Shown one piece after another: positions 21,678-30,780 of a stretch of DNA of 64,000 nt; the first letter of the stretch is position 1, and each line of letters starts with the position of its first letter. Source of the DNA: Cupriavidus taiwanensis (GTDB lineage Bacteria > Pseudomonadota > Gammaproteobacteria > Burkholderiales > Burkholderiaceae). The position numbers and the translations under genes are program-made. Under the pieces are notes generated by a model. That model was not told the DNA's origin, searched no databases, and worked only from the letters and a program-made list of their open reading frames with translations. The DNA is taken from positions 2,073,583 to 2,137,582 of the forward strand of contig NZ_LT984803.1 of assembly GCF_900250115.1 (NCBI RefSeq), read 5' to 3'.

Positions 21678-22562
21678 TCACTGTGGCGGCAGGTACCGCA
21701 TCGGATCAACCGGTTTTCCGTTCTTGCGAACTTCGAAGTGAAGCTTCACCCGGTCGGTATCACTGTTGCCCATCTCTGCAATCTTCTGGCCTTTCCGGAC
21801 CGTGGCTTGCTCAGCGACGAGCACCTTGTCGTTGTGCCCGTAAGCGGTAAGAAATGTCTCGTTGTGTTTGATGATGACAAGATTCCCGTAGCCGCGCAAG
21901 GGGCCTACGTGAATCACCCGACCGTCATCCGCGGCCAGCACCGAATCGCCCTTCTTGCCCGCAATATCGATGCCTTTATTGCCCTTGTCGTCGAATTTGC
22001 CGACCATCTGGCCGGTCGCCGGCCAGCTCAGCTTCATCGAGCCGTCGGCGATCGGCGCCGAGGCCGGCGCAGTCGCTGCTGCGGTCGCTGCCGGCGCTGC
22101 CGCCGGCACCGAAGCCGCGGCCGCGGGCGTGGCCGGCGGCGCCACCGGCGTGCCGTTCGGGCGGGCCTGGTCGATCGGCTGGGCCTGCACCGTGCCCGGC
22201 GCTACCGGCGTGGTGGCCACGCCCGGCGCAGTGTTGACGTCGGCACCCGGCGGCACGATGCGCAGCAGCTGGCCAACCTCGATCTGGTTCACATTGGTCA
22301 GGTTGTTCCACGCCGCCACATCGCGATACGACTGGCCGTTCTCCAGCGCGATACGGTAAAGGGTATCGCCTCGCTTGACCCGATAGTATCCGGGCGGCGC
22401 CGGTTCCAGCGTCGCCGCAGTGGTACCGGAGGTGGAGGTACGGTCGACGACCGGCGCCGGCATCGGCGAATTGGCGCAGGCGGCCAGCAGGGCCGCCAGC
22501 GACGTCGCCGCAAGCAGTTGTCCGGCGCGTGCGAAATTTTGCGATTTCACGATGTTGTGCAT
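21678..22562 (-). CDS. nlpD: NlpD-like lipoprotein (LysM + degenerate LytM/M23)
   Basis: NlpD activates periplasmic amidases for septal peptidoglycan splitting. The 294-aa product has a lipoprotein signal with lipobox-like LLAAC. A LysM domain follows (GYYRVKRGDTLYRIALENGQ), then an Ala/Pro-rich linker and a C-terminal M23 fold (NKGIDIAGKKGDSVLAADDG; VKLHFEVRKNGKPVDP). Compared with active M23 peptidases, the first zinc-ligand His before GID is Asn and the H-x-H motif reads K-L-H, so it is probably not a peptidase itself, as in E. coli NlpD. It is 8 bases downstream of pcm and 6 bases upstream of rpoS. Confidence 0.92.
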   Translation of the reverse strand: MHNIVKSQNFARAGQLLAATSLAALLAACANSPMPAPVVDRTSTSGTTAATLEPAPPGYYRVKRGDTLYRIALENGQSYRDVAAWNNLTNVNQIEVGQLLRIVPPGADVNTAPGVATTPVAPGTVQAQPIDQARPNGTPVAPPATPAAAASVPAAAPAATAAATAPASAPIADGSMKLSWPATGQMVGKFDDKGNKGIDIAGKKGDSVLAADDGRVIHVGPLRGYGNLVIIKHNETFLTAYGHNDKVLVAEQATVRKGQKIAEMGNSDTDRVKLHFEVRKNGKPVDPMRYLPPQ

Positions 22563-22570
22563 AGTTCGAC

Positions 22571-23491
22571 TCAGATGGTGCCCGATTTTAAGGGCACAAA
22601 GAAAACGGCTTCAAGCGCGGTTCGGTGAAAGCGATGGCGGTTGCGCCGCTCGATCAACAGCAGCTGCTGCGTCACGGTCTGGCCGGGCACACCTGCCGGC
22701 GGCATCACCGCCACGGGGGCGATCAGGCGCCCACCGATGGCCAGCTGCTCCAGCAGCGCCTCGGGCACCTCCATGCCGGCCGCGGCGAGGATGATGGCCG
22801 AGAACGGCGCGGCCTGCGGCAGGCCCAGCATGCCGTCGCCGTAATGCAGGCGCAGGTTGGGCACGCGCAAGGGCCGCAGGTTCGCCTTGGCCTGCTCGTG
22901 CAGCGGCCGGATGCGCTCGATTGAAAAGACTTCGCGCGCCACCTGGGCCAGCACCGCAGCCTGGTAGCCGCAACCGGTGCCGATCTCCAGCACGCGCTCC
23001 AGCGGCGCCTCGGCGCCCAGGCCCTCGCGCAGCAGCTCGATCATGCGCGCCACCACCGACGGCTTGGAAATGGTCTGCTGGTGGCCGATCGGCAGTGCCG
23101 CGTCTTCATACGCCTGCGACGCCAGCCCGGGCTCGACGAACAGGTGGCGCGGCACCGTGGCGATGGCCGACAGCACGCGCTCGTCGCGAATGCCCGCGGC
23201 GCGCAGCCGCGCCGCCAGTGCCGCGCGCGCACGCGCCGAGGCCATGCCGCCGCCGCCGGCGGAGGCCGCCGAGGCGCGCTGCTCGACCGCGCTGGCAGGC
23301 ACCGGCGCGGGCGCCGGCGCCGCGGTGCGCGGCAGGCGCGGCTTGGCCGGCGTGGCGGAAGGGGGCACTGGCGCGGCCGGGCGCGGCGCGCCCACGGGCG
23401 GGATGCCGGCGGTGCGCGCGGGCGCGGGCTTGCGCTCGACCACCGCATCGAGCGGCAGCGGGAACTTGTTGCGAGGGGGCGTGGAACTCAT
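22571..23491 (-). CDS. pcm: Protein-L-isoaspartate O-methyltransferase
   Basis: Pcm repairs age-damaged proteins by methylating isoaspartyl residues with SAM. The 306-aa product shows the family signatures [16 protein letters not shown] (residues 134-149) and the SAM-binding [15 protein letters not shown] (about 168-182). The catalytic domain runs from about residue 85 to the end. The first 80 residues are a Pro/Ala/Arg-rich extension absent from the roughly 210-aa E. coli enzyme, which is probably disordered. An internal ATG at residue 83 would give a standard-length enzyme. The gene lies 52 bases after surE and 8 bases before nlpD. Confidence 0.93.
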   Translation of the reverse strand: MSSTPPRNKFPLPLDAVVERKPAPARTAGIPPVGAPRPAAPVPPSATPAKPRLPRTAAPAPAPVPASAVEQRASAASAGGGGMASARARAALAARLRAAGIRDERVLSAIATVPRHLFVEPGLASQAYEDAALPIGHQQTISKPSVVARMIELLREGLGAEAPLERVLEIGTGCGYQAAVLAQVAREVFSIERIRPLHEQAKANLRPLRVPNLRLHYGDGMLGLPQAAPFSAIILAAAGMEVPEALLEQLAIGGRLIAPVAVMPPAGVPGQTVTQQLLLIERRNRHRFHRTALEAVFFVPLKSGTI

Positions 23492-23543
23492 CGGGGGCGC
23501 GGCGCGGCAAGTCGGCGGCTCGGGCGGCTCGGGACCGGCGGCC

Positions 23544-24296
23544 CTACTTCAGCCACTGGTCGAGCGCGTCGAGCTGCCCGCGGTGGGTCAGGTCCAGCTG
23601 CAACGGCGTGAGCGAGACATAGCCCTGCGCGGTCGCGTGGAAATCGGTGCCCTCGCTGGCATCGCGCGCGTCGCCGGCCGGACCGATCCAGTAATTGGTG
23701 TCGCCGCGCGGATTGACCTGCGTGATCACCGGCTGCGACGGATGGCGCTTGCCCAGGCGCGTGGCGCGATAGCCCCGGATATGTTCGAACGGCAGGTTCG
23801 GGATATTGACGTTGAGCAGGAACGGCTCGGCTGGCGGCGTGCCGATGATGCGCTCCACCACGGTGCGCGCGACGCGCGCGGCGGCGTCGAGGTGTTCCCA
23901 GCCCTTGTCGACCTGCGAGAAGGCCACCGACGGAATCCCGAGCAGGTAGCCCTCGATCGCGGCGGCGACGGTGCCGGAGTAGAGCACGTCCTCGCCCATG
24001 TTCTGCCCCTGGTTGATGCCGGACACCACCAGGTCGGGCTTTTCGTCGAGCAGCCCGGTCAGCGCGATATGCACGCAGTCGGTTGGCGTGCCGTTGACGA
24101 AGCGAAAACCTTTTTGCACGCCTTCGCGCGCCTCGTAGATCGACAGCGGGCGCTGCAGGGTCAGGGAATTGGAAGCGCCGCTATGGTTCTGCTCCGGCGC
24201 GATGACCGTGATCCGGCCCAGCGGCGCGAGCGCAGCATGCAAAACGGCCAGTCCCGGCGCGAGATAACCGTCGTCGTTGGCGAGAAGAATATGCAT
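23544..24296 (-). CDS. surE: 5'/3'-nucleotidase SurE
   Basis: SurE is a metal-dependent nucleoside monophosphatase associated with stationary-phase survival. The 250-aa protein begins [11 protein letters not shown], with the metal-binding Asp pair at residues 8-9. It continues with [28 protein letters not shown] and [20 protein letters not shown], all characteristic of the family. The ATG at 24296 puts the metal motif at the N-terminus as expected; the frame to 24407 is not family-like. It is the first gene of the surE-pcm-nlpD-rpoS-exonuclease cluster and is divergent from the oxidoreductase gene at 24516. Confidence 0.95.
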   Translation of the reverse strand: MHILLANDDGYLAPGLAVLHAALAPLGRITVIAPEQNHSGASNSLTLQRPLSIYEAREGVQKGFRFVNGTPTDCVHIALTGLLDEKPDLVVSGINQGQNMGEDVLYSGTVAAAIEGYLLGIPSVAFSQVDKGWEHLDAAARVARTVVERIIGTPPAEPFLLNVNIPNLPFEHIRGYRATRLGKRHPSQPVITQVNPRGDTNYWIGPAGDARDASEGTDFHATAQGYVSLTPLQLDLTHRGQLDALDQWLK

Positions 24297-24515
24297 GCCG
24301 CGATTGTACCTGAGCGCAGGCGCGCAAGCGGCCTGCGCGCCGCCCGATCCGGCCTTCAGCGAGGGCGGCCCCGGCGCGGTATGCAGGCCGCAAATGACCG
24401 CCTCCACGGCTTCAGCATGAAACAGAACGACCGTGCTATTCGTGCGCTACACTTGCCCCGCCGGCCCGCGTAAGCTTGACTGGCGCGGCATGCCAACCAC
24501 ACCACCGGAGACAAG

Positions 24516-25490
24516 ATGAAAGCCGTACTGTGCAAAGCCTGGGGTCCGCCCGATTCGCTGACCCTCGAAACCCTGCCCGACCTGGTGCCCGGCAAGGGCG
24601 AAGTGGTCATCGACGTCAAGGCGGCCGCGGTCAACTTCCCGGATGTGCTGATCATCCAGAACAAGTACCAGGCCAAGCCCGACCTGCCGTTCACCCCGGG
24701 TTCGGAACTCGCCGGCGTGGTCAACGCGGTGGGTGAAGGCGTCACCCACGTCAAGCCCGGCGACAAGGTCATCGCCTACCTGGGCAATGGTGCTTTCGCC
24801 AGCCAGGCCAAGGCGCCGGCGGCGTCGGTGGTGCCGATGCCGCCCGGCATCGACTTCGAGACCGCGGCGGCCTTCACGCTGACCTACGGCACCTCGCACC
24901 ACGCGGTGATCGACCGCGGCGAGCTGAAGGCCGGCCAGACCATGCTGGTGCTGGGCGCGGCCGGCGGCGTGGGCCTGGCGGCGATCGAGATCGGCAAGGC
25001 CATCGGGGCGCGCGTGATCGCGGCCGCATCGACCGATGAAAAGCTGGCGGTGTGCAAGCAGCACGGCGCCGACGCCCTGATCAACTACAGCACCGAAGAC
25101 CTGCGCGAGCGCATCAAGGCGCTGACCGACGGCAAGGGCCCGGACGTGATCTACGACCCGGTCGGCGGCATCTATGCCGAGCCCGCGTTCCGCTCGATCG
25201 GCTGGCGCGGCCGCTACCTGGTGGTGGGCTTCGCCAACGGCGAGATTCCCCGCCTGCCGCTGAACCTGGCGCTGCTCAAGGGGGCGTCGCTGGTCGGCGT
25301 GTTCTGGGGCGATTTCGTGCGGCGCGAGCCCAAGGCCAACCAGGCCAACATGGCGCAGATGCTGGGCTGGATGAAGGAAGGCAAGATCCGCCCGCATATC
25401 TCGGCGCGCTATCCGCTGGAGCAGGCCGCGCAGGCGCTCAAGGACATGGAAGCGCGCAAGGTCACCGGCAAGATCGTGATCGTGCCGTAA
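24516..25490 (+). CDS. NADPH:quinone oxidoreductase-like zinc-independent MDR protein
   Basis: The 324-aa product is a medium-chain dehydrogenase/reductase of the quinone oxidoreductase (QOR) type. The N-terminal GroES-like domain (about residues 1-120; AAAVNFPDVLIIQNKYQ; PFTPGSELAGVV) lacks the cysteine set that binds structural zinc. The Rossmann motif GAAGGVGLAAIEIG (about 147-160) binds NAD(P)H. DPVGGIYAEPAFRSIGWRGR and the final KVTGKIVIVP are typical. The physiological acceptor cannot be told; quinones, enones or acyl-CoA derivatives are all used in this family. An ATG at 24516 follows GGAGACAAG. It stands alone and ends before a palindromic hairpin. Confidence 0.85.
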   Translation: MKAVLCKAWGPPDSLTLETLPDLVPGKGEVVIDVKAAAVNFPDVLIIQNKYQAKPDLPFTPGSELAGVVNAVGEGVTHVKPGDKVIAYLGNGAFASQAKAPAASVVPMPPGIDFETAAAFTLTYGTSHHAVIDRGELKAGQTMLVLGAAGGVGLAAIEIGKAIGARVIAAASTDEKLAVCKQHGADALINYSTEDLRERIKALTDGKGPDVIYDPVGGIYAEPAFRSIGWRGRYLVVGFANGEIPRLPLNLALLKGASLVGVFWGDFVRREPKANQANMAQMLGWMKEGKIRPHISARYPLEQAAQALKDMEARKVTGKIVIVP

Positions 25491-25627
25491 CCACCGCGGG
25501 GCAGCGAAGCACCGGCTGACGCGTTGGTGCCGGCCCCGAAAAACTAAGGCGCAGGCAGTGCGGGGAGGTGAACTGACGGTGTCGGTGAACTTCAGCACCC
25601 GGCCATGTCCTTGGCCATTTGGGCACT

Positions 25628-25651
25628 CCCTCTCCCGCTTGCGGGAGAGGG
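25628..25651. repeat. Palindromic hairpin between convergent genes
   Basis: CCCTCTCCCGC and GCGGGAGAGGG form an 11-bp stem closed by two T residues. It lies between the ends of the oxidoreductase gene (+) and the ABC permease gene (-). Sequences of the type CCCTCTCCC...GGGAGAGGG are dispersed in many proteobacterial genomes. It has no strong T-run, so it is either a weak terminator or a copy of a short palindromic repeat. The number of copies elsewhere cannot be judged from this window. Confidence 0.6.
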
Positions 25652-25676
25652 AAGCAAACCGCCACCGAAGCCAGCG

Positions 25677-26468
25677 TTAAAGCTTCTCCGTCTCCCCGGT
25701 CTTCGGCTGCCACTTCATCAGCCGCTTCTCGCCGATGCCGACCATCCAGTCCAGCACCAGCGCAAATGCGGTCAGCACCACGATGCCGGCGAACACGGTA
25801 TTGATGTCGAAGGTGCCCTCGGCCTGCAGGATCAGGTAGCCCACGCCGCGCGCCGAGCCCAGGTACTCGCCCACCACCGCGCCGACGAAGGCCAGCCCCA
25901 CCGAGGTATGCAGCGACGAGAACACCCAGCTGGTCGCGCTCGGCAGGTAGACATGGCGCAGCAGCTGCTTCTGGCTGGCGCCCAGCATGCGCGCATTGGC
26001 CAGCACCACCGGGCTCACTTCCTTGACGCCCTGGTAGACGTTGAAGAAGACGATGAAGAACACCAGCGTCACTGCCAGCGCAACCTTCGACCAGATGCCC
26101 AGGCCGAACCAGACCGCGAAGATCGGCGCCAGGATCACGCGCGGCATCGAGTTCATGGCCTTGACGTAGGGATCGAGGATGGCCGAGGTAAGCGGGCTCA
26201 GCGCCAGCCACAGGCCGACGCCGAGCCCCGCCACCGTGCCGATGCCGAAGGCCAGCACGGTCTCGATCAGGGTCACGCCCAGATGCAGGTAGATATCGCG
26301 CTCGACGATAAACCAGTTCCAGATGCGTTGCGCCACCATCAGCGGCTCGCCGAAGAAAAAGGCGACCTGCTGCGAGCGCGTGGCCACGTGCCACACGCTG
26401 AGGATCACCACCAGCACGAGCAGCTGCCACACGCGCAGCATGCCCTTGGAATCAGTACGGAATGCCAT
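25677..26468 (-). CDS. ABC transporter permease, nitrate/sulfonate/taurine (SsuC/TauC) type
   Basis: The 263-aa inner-membrane protein has about six hydrophobic segments (LLVLVVILSVWHVATRSQQV; VLAFGIGTVAGLGVGLWLAL; VFSSLHTSVGLAFVGAVVGE). A permease coupling region of the BPD_transp_1 type is visible (PRVILAPIFAVWFGLGIWSK; LGASQKQLLRHVYLPSA). It is the last gene of a three-gene importer, 44 bases after the ATPase gene. Family members import sulfonates, taurine, nitrate, pyrimidine precursors or aromatic acids. Nothing here fixes the substrate. Confidence 0.88.
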   Translation of the reverse strand: MAFRTDSKGMLRVWQLLVLVVILSVWHVATRSQQVAFFFGEPLMVAQRIWNWFIVERDIYLHLGVTLIETVLAFGIGTVAGLGVGLWLALSPLTSAILDPYVKAMNSMPRVILAPIFAVWFGLGIWSKVALAVTLVFFIVFFNVYQGVKEVSPVVLANARMLGASQKQLLRHVYLPSATSWVFSSLHTSVGLAFVGAVVGEYLGSARGVGYLILQAEGTFDINTVFAGIVVLTAFALVLDWMVGIGEKRLMKWQPKTGETEKL

Positions 26469-26512
26469 CGGGATTCAGCTCTTGTTGGAATTGGAACGCA
26501 CGGTGCAACGCT

Positions 26513-27325
26513 TCAGGCGACCTTGCGCTGCTGGGCGTAGCCCTTGAGCACTTCCTCGCGCAGCACGTCCCAGATCGCGGCGTGCAGTTCGACAAAGCGC
26601 GGATGGTTGCGGATCTCGGCGACGTCGCGCGGGCGCGGCAGGTCGATCGCGAACTCGCCGATCGGATGTGTGCCCGGCCCGGCCGACAGCACCACCACGC
26701 GGTCGCTCATGGCGATGGCCTCGTCCAGGTCGTGGGTGATGAACAGCACCGCCTTGCGCTTGGCGGCCCACAGCTCGAGCACTTCGTTTTCCATCAGCTG
26801 GCGGGTCTGGATGTCGAGCGCGGAGAAGGGTTCGTCCATCAGGATGATGTCCGGGTCCAGCACAAGGGTCTGCGCCAGCGCCACGCGCTTGCGCATGCCG
26901 CCCGAGAGCTGGTGCGGGTAGCGGTCGCCAAACCCGCCCAGGCCCACGCGGCGCAGCCATTCCTCGCCCTGCTGCACCGCCTCGGCGCGCGCGGTGCCGC
27001 GGAACTCAAGGCCGGCGACGACGTTGTCGAGCGCGCTGCGCCACGGCATCAGCGCCTCGGTCTGGAACATGTAGCCGGCGCGCCGGTTGATGCCGCGCAG
27101 CGGCTCGCCGAACACGCGTACCTCGCCGCTGGAAGGCTCCAGCAGGCCGGCGCCGACATTCAGCAGCGTCGACTTGCCGCAGCCGGTGGGGCCGACCACC
27201 GATACGAACTCGCCAGGCTGGATCGACAGCGTGACGTCCTTGACCGCGGTATAGCGCTGGCTGCGGTCATCGCGCGAGACAAAGGTGCAGGTGACCTGCT
27301 CGAGTGAAAGTGCGGGAATGCTCAT
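26513..27325 (-). CDS. ABC transporter ATP-binding protein, nitrate/sulfonate type
   Basis: The 270-aa ATPase energises the importer formed with the permease and binding protein on either side. It has Walker A GPTGCGKSTLLN, a Q-loop region (YMFQTEALMPWRSALDN), the ABC signature LSGGMRKRVALAQTL, Walker B IILMDEPFSALD and the switch His in FITHDLDEA. All catalytic elements are intact. The SsuB/TauB/NrtD subclass is suggested by MFQTEALMPW and by operon context. It is 130 bases downstream of the binding-protein gene and 44 bases upstream of the permease. Confidence 0.9.
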   Translation of the reverse strand: MSIPALSLEQVTCTFVSRDDRSQRYTAVKDVTLSIQPGEFVSVVGPTGCGKSTLLNVGAGLLEPSSGEVRVFGEPLRGINRRAGYMFQTEALMPWRSALDNVVAGLEFRGTARAEAVQQGEEWLRRVGLGGFGDRYPHQLSGGMRKRVALAQTLVLDPDIILMDEPFSALDIQTRQLMENEVLELWAAKRKAVLFITHDLDEAIAMSDRVVVLSAGPGTHPIGEFAIDLPRPRDVAEIRNHPRFVELHAAIWDVLREEVLKGYAQQRKVA

Positions 27326-27455
27326 GATGAACCGTCTCGTACCCGCCGCGGCCGCGCAGGCAGCGGCGCGGGCGAGTGATGATGGAGGGGCCGTCGCTGC
27401 CGCAAAGCAAAGGCCCGCTGCGGGCAGCGGGCCGATGGCGTCGACGGCGGATCGA

Positions 27456-28499
27456 TTACTTGTACTTGGCGTTGGCCTTCTGCACGAACGCGTTGGTATA
27501 GGTCTCTTCCAGCTTGATCGACTTGCCCTTCAGTTCGGCGTCGAACTGGCCCAGCGCGTTGAGCGCGGTGCGCGGGCCGTCGGCCGGCATGGTGCCATCC
27601 GGCGAGATCGCTTCCTTGACCTTGTCCCACGCGGCCAGGTACAGCGCGCGGTCGCCCAGCAGGTAGCTTTCCGGCACGGTCTTGACGATGTCGGAGGGGC
27701 CCGCCTTCTGCAGCCACTTGAGCGCGCGCACCATGGCGTTGGTCAGCGCCTGCGTGGTGTTGGGGTTCTGCTGGATGAAGGCCTGCGACGCATACAGGCA
27801 ACCCGACGGCATGTTGCCGCCAAACACCGCCTGGGTGTCCTTGAGGGTGCGCGTGTCCGAGGCAATGCGCACCTCGTTCTTCTGCGTCAGCATCGACACC
27901 ACCGGGTCCAGGTTGGCCATGGCATCGATCTGGCCAGAACGCATCGCCGCCACCGCGCCGGCGCTGGCGCCCACGCCGATGAACGACACGTCAGACGGTT
28001 TCAGGCCGGCCTTGGCCAGCACGAAGTTGGCCATCATGTTGGTCGACGAGCCCGGCGCGGTCACGCCGATCTTCTTGCCCTTCAGGTCGGCGATCGACTT
28101 GAAGTTGGGCATGGTCTTGTTCGACACCACCAGCACGATCTGCGGGGCGCGGCCCTGCAGCACGAACTCCTGGTAGCGCTGGCCCTTGGCCTGCAGGTTG
28201 ATGGTGTGCTCGTAGGCGCCCGAAACCACGTCGGCGCTGCCGCCCACCACCGCCTGCAGTGCCTTGGCGCCGCCGGCGAAGTCGACGATCTCGACCTCGA
28301 GCCCTTCTTCCTTGAAGTAGCCGAGGCGCTCGGCGATGGTCAGCGGCAGGTAATAGAACAGGTTCTTGCCGCCCACCGCGATGGTGACCTTGGTCTTCTC
28401 GGGCTTGCCCTGCGCCTGGGCCTGGCCGAAGGTGAACCAGCCGGCCAGGAACAGTGCCAGCGCGATCAGGAATTGCTTCCAGAACTTCTTGTTATACAT
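27456..28499 (-). CDS. ABC transporter periplasmic binding protein (NMT1/SsuA-like)
   Basis: The 347-aa product has a signal peptide (KKFWKQFLIALALFLAGWFT, cleaved near AQAQG). The type II periplasmic-binding fold of the NMT1/THI5-like family follows (LTIAERLGYFKEEGLEVEIV; GGSADVVSGAYEH; LKGKKIGVTAPGSSTNMMAN). These proteins bind thiamine precursors, alkanesulfonates, taurine, nitrate or aromatic acids; which one is unknown. The ATG at 28499 follows a strong AGGAG. It is promoter-proximal in the binding protein-ATPase-permease set and likely the most highly expressed of the three. A longer frame upstream to 28667 is not a signal sequence and is rejected. Confidence 0.87.
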   Translation of the reverse strand: MYNKKFWKQFLIALALFLAGWFTFGQAQAQGKPEKTKVTIAVGGKNLFYYLPLTIAERLGYFKEEGLEVEIVDFAGGAKALQAVVGGSADVVSGAYEHTINLQAKGQRYQEFVLQGRAPQIVLVVSNKTMPNFKSIADLKGKKIGVTAPGSSTNMMANFVLAKAGLKPSDVSFIGVGASAGAVAAMRSGQIDAMANLDPVVSMLTQKNEVRIASDTRTLKDTQAVFGGNMPSGCLYASQAFIQQNPNTTQALTNAMVRALKWLQKAGPSDIVKTVPESYLLGDRALYLAAWDKVKEAISPDGTMPADGPRTALNALGQFDAELKGKSIKLEETYTNAFVQKANAKYK

Positions 28500-28730
28500 G
28501 CGAGATCTCCTACCCGTGTGGACTGGCGCCGCGGCAGATGCGAAGGAACAGGGGCGCTGAAAAAAGGCGCTGCAAAGGCCCGCCGGCGGGGGGCGCCGAA
28601 TGGGGCGCGCCGCGGTGCGGCAATTTGCGATGCTACCGGACGGTGCGGCGCACCGCATCGGTATCAATACCTAGCAAGCCCGCCAGCTTAGCGCCCTTAC
28701 CTTTCGATCACCTTGCCACGGCCACTGGCA

Positions 28731-29747
28731 TCATTCGGCGTGGATGTCGGCGGACTTGATCACCTTGGCCCAGCGCGCCAGCTCGGCCTTCTGGTATTGC
28801 GCCAGCTGCTGCGGGTTCATGTACTTGGCCTCGGCGCCCAGTTCCTCGGCCTTCCTGCGGAAGGCCTCGGTGCGCATGATCTTGTCGATCTCGCCGGTCA
28901 GCTTGTCGATCACCGGCTTGGGCGTGCCGGCGGGCGCGTACATCGCGAACCACGACGACACGTCGAGGTCGGGGTAGCCGGCCTCGGGTGCCGACGGCAC
29001 GTCCTTCAGGCTGGGCAGGCGGGTCTTGCTGGTCACCACCAGCGGACGCAGCTTGCCGGCGGCGATATGGCCCATCAGCGGCGGCGGCGTGGTGATGGTC
29101 AGGTCGACCGAGCCGCCCAGCAGGTCGGTCATGGCCGGGCCGGTGCCCTTGTACGGCACGTGCGTGATCCTGGTGCCGGCCATCTGGTTCAGCAGCTCGG
29201 TCGACACGTGCTGCAGCGAGCCGTTGCCCGACGAGGCGTAGTTGAGCTTGTCCGGATTAGCCTTGGCATAGGCCACCAGTTCCTTCAGCGACTTGACCGG
29301 CAGGCTCGGGCGCACCACCAGCACCTGCGGCGCCGACAGGATATTGGCCACCGGCGCAAAGTCCTTGACCGGGTCCCACGACAGGTTCTTCACCAGCAGC
29401 GGCGTGATCACATGGAAGCCCGAGTACTGCAGCATCAGCGTGTAGCCATCGGGCTTGGCGCGCGCCACCAGGTTCGCGGCGATACCGCCATTGCCGCCGG
29501 GACGGTTGTCGACCACCACCGGCTGGCCGAGCGCCTTGGACAGCGGCTCGGCGATCATGCGCGCAGCGAGGTCGGTGGTGCCGCCGGCCGCGGCCGATAC
29601 CACCAGCGTTACCGGGCGCGCAGGATAGCTGCCGTCCTGCGCCAGGGCCGCCGGAGCAAACCACGCCGCGCCGAGTGCCGCCAGCGTGGCGGCGACGGCC
29701 CGGCGCCGTGCGGGCATGGCTGGCTTGAGGTGAAGGGCTTGTTTCAT
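28731..29747 (-). CDS. Bug-family (TctC-like) periplasmic solute-binding protein
   Basis: The 338-aa product has a signal peptide with twin basic residues and a cleavage site near ALAQD. The Bug/TctC fold follows (YPARPVTLVVSAAAGGTTDL; PVVVDNRPGGNGGIAANLVA; YASSGNGSLQHVSTELL; VPYKGTGPAMTDLLGGSVD). Bug proteins bind carboxylates and amides; hundreds occur in Bordetella and Cupriavidus, often without a TctAB permease, and none is present here. The ATG at 29747 follows GGAG; an ATG at 29759 is in frame upstream. It lies 49 bases after the HMG-CoA lyase-like gene, so a carboxylate linked to that pathway is the likely ligand (inference). Confidence 0.87.
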   Translation of the reverse strand: MKQALHLKPAMPARRRAVAATLAALGAAWFAPAALAQDGSYPARPVTLVVSAAAGGTTDLAARMIAEPLSKALGQPVVVDNRPGGNGGIAANLVARAKPDGYTLMLQYSGFHVITPLLVKNLSWDPVKDFAPVANILSAPQVLVVRPSLPVKSLKELVAYAKANPDKLNYASSGNGSLQHVSTELLNQMAGTRITHVPYKGTGPAMTDLLGGSVDLTITTPPPLMGHIAAGKLRPLVVTSKTRLPSLKDVPSAPEAGYPDLDVSSWFAMYAPAGTPKPVIDKLTGEIDKIMRTEAFRRKAEELGAEAKYMNPQQLAQYQKAELARWAKVIKSADIHAE

Positions 29748-29796
29748 CAGGGTCTCCATGATGTCGTCAATGCGTTGTTGTTGTGCGGGTGCCGGG

Positions 29797-30780
29797 CTAT
29801 GCCTGCCCGGCGAAATGCCCGGCCATCCAGGCCGGCGGCTGGTGCGTGCGCAGGCGCGGGCCGGCGCTGAGCAGCTGGCTGTGGAGATCGCGCCCGACCA
29901 GTTCCGGCATGCCGGCCACCACGTCGAGCAGCGCCCCCAGCTCGACACCGGTCTGCACGCCCATGCAGTCGAACATGTGGACCAGGTCTTCGGTGCTGAC
30001 GTTGCCGCTGGCACCGGGCGCGTAGGGGCACCCGCCCAGGCCGCCGGCGGCCGCGTCGAAGCGCGTCACGCCGGCCTGCCAGGCGGCCACGGCATTAGCC
30101 AGGCCCATGCCGCGGGTGTTGTGCAGGTGGATGGTCAGGCCGGTGGCGGGCAGCGTGGCCTGGAAGCCCTGGCACAGCGCCGCGACCTGGTTCGGATAGG
30201 CCATGCCGGTGGTGTCGCACAGCGTGATGCCGGCCGCGCCGGCGTCGGCGAAGGCGCTGGCCAGCGCCATCACCTCGGCGGCATCGATCTCGCCCTCGAA
30301 CGGGCAGCCGAATACCGTCGACAGCGACACATTGACCGGTACGCCGGCCGCGCCGGCCTCGGCAATCATCGCCAGCAGCTGCTGCCGCGACTGCGCGCGC
30401 GTCATGCGCAGGTTGGCGCGGTTGTGGGTCTCGCTGGCCGACATCACCAGGTTGACCTCGTCCGGCCGGCACGACAGCGCGCGTTCCAGCCCGCGCAGGT
30501 TGGGCACCAGCGCGGTGTAGCGCACGCCGGGCTGGCGCCGCATGCGGTGCATCAGCGCCTCGGCATCGGCCAGCGCGGGAATGGCGCGGGCCGAGGTGAA
30601 AGAGGTGGCTTCGATGCGCGCGAAGCCGCAGGCCGAAAGCGCATCGACGAAGGCGACCTTGGCCTCGGTCGGCACCACCACCGGCTCGATCTGCAGCCCG
30701 TCGCGCGGCGCGACTTCATTGATCTCGACGCGGGCCGGGCCGCCCACGACGGTGGCGGCGGGGCTGGCGGCGGCGCTCAT
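29797..30780 (-). CDS. Hydroxymethylglutaryl-CoA lyase-like enzyme
   Basis: The 327-aa TIM-barrel protein is of the HMG-CoA lyase/homocitrate synthase (HMGL-like) family, which cleaves 3-hydroxy-3-methylglutaryl-CoA to acetyl-CoA and acetoacetate. Visible elements are VAPRDGLQIE (catalytic Arg-Asp), SLSTVFGCPFEG, the metal ligands in HLHNTRGMGLAN (His-x-His), and the flexible active-site loop GLGGCPYAPGASGNVSTED with its catalytic Cys. Relative to human HMGCL as I recall it, QNE is QIE and HCHD is HLHN, so the substrate may be a related acyl-CoA. Its ATG at 30780 overlaps the stop of the CoA-transferase gene by 4 bases, so the two enzymes are translationally coupled. Confidence 0.85.
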   Translation of the reverse strand: MSAAASPAATVVGGPARVEINEVAPRDGLQIEPVVVPTEAKVAFVDALSACGFARIEATSFTSARAIPALADAEALMHRMRRQPGVRYTALVPNLRGLERALSCRPDEVNLVMSASETHNRANLRMTRAQSRQQLLAMIAEAGAAGVPVNVSLSTVFGCPFEGEIDAAEVMALASAFADAGAAGITLCDTTGMAYPNQVAALCQGFQATLPATGLTIHLHNTRGMGLANAVAAWQAGVTRFDAAAGGLGGCPYAPGASGNVSTEDLVHMFDCMGVQTGVELGALLDVVAGMPELVGRDLHSQLLSAGPRLRTHQPPAWMAGHFAGQA

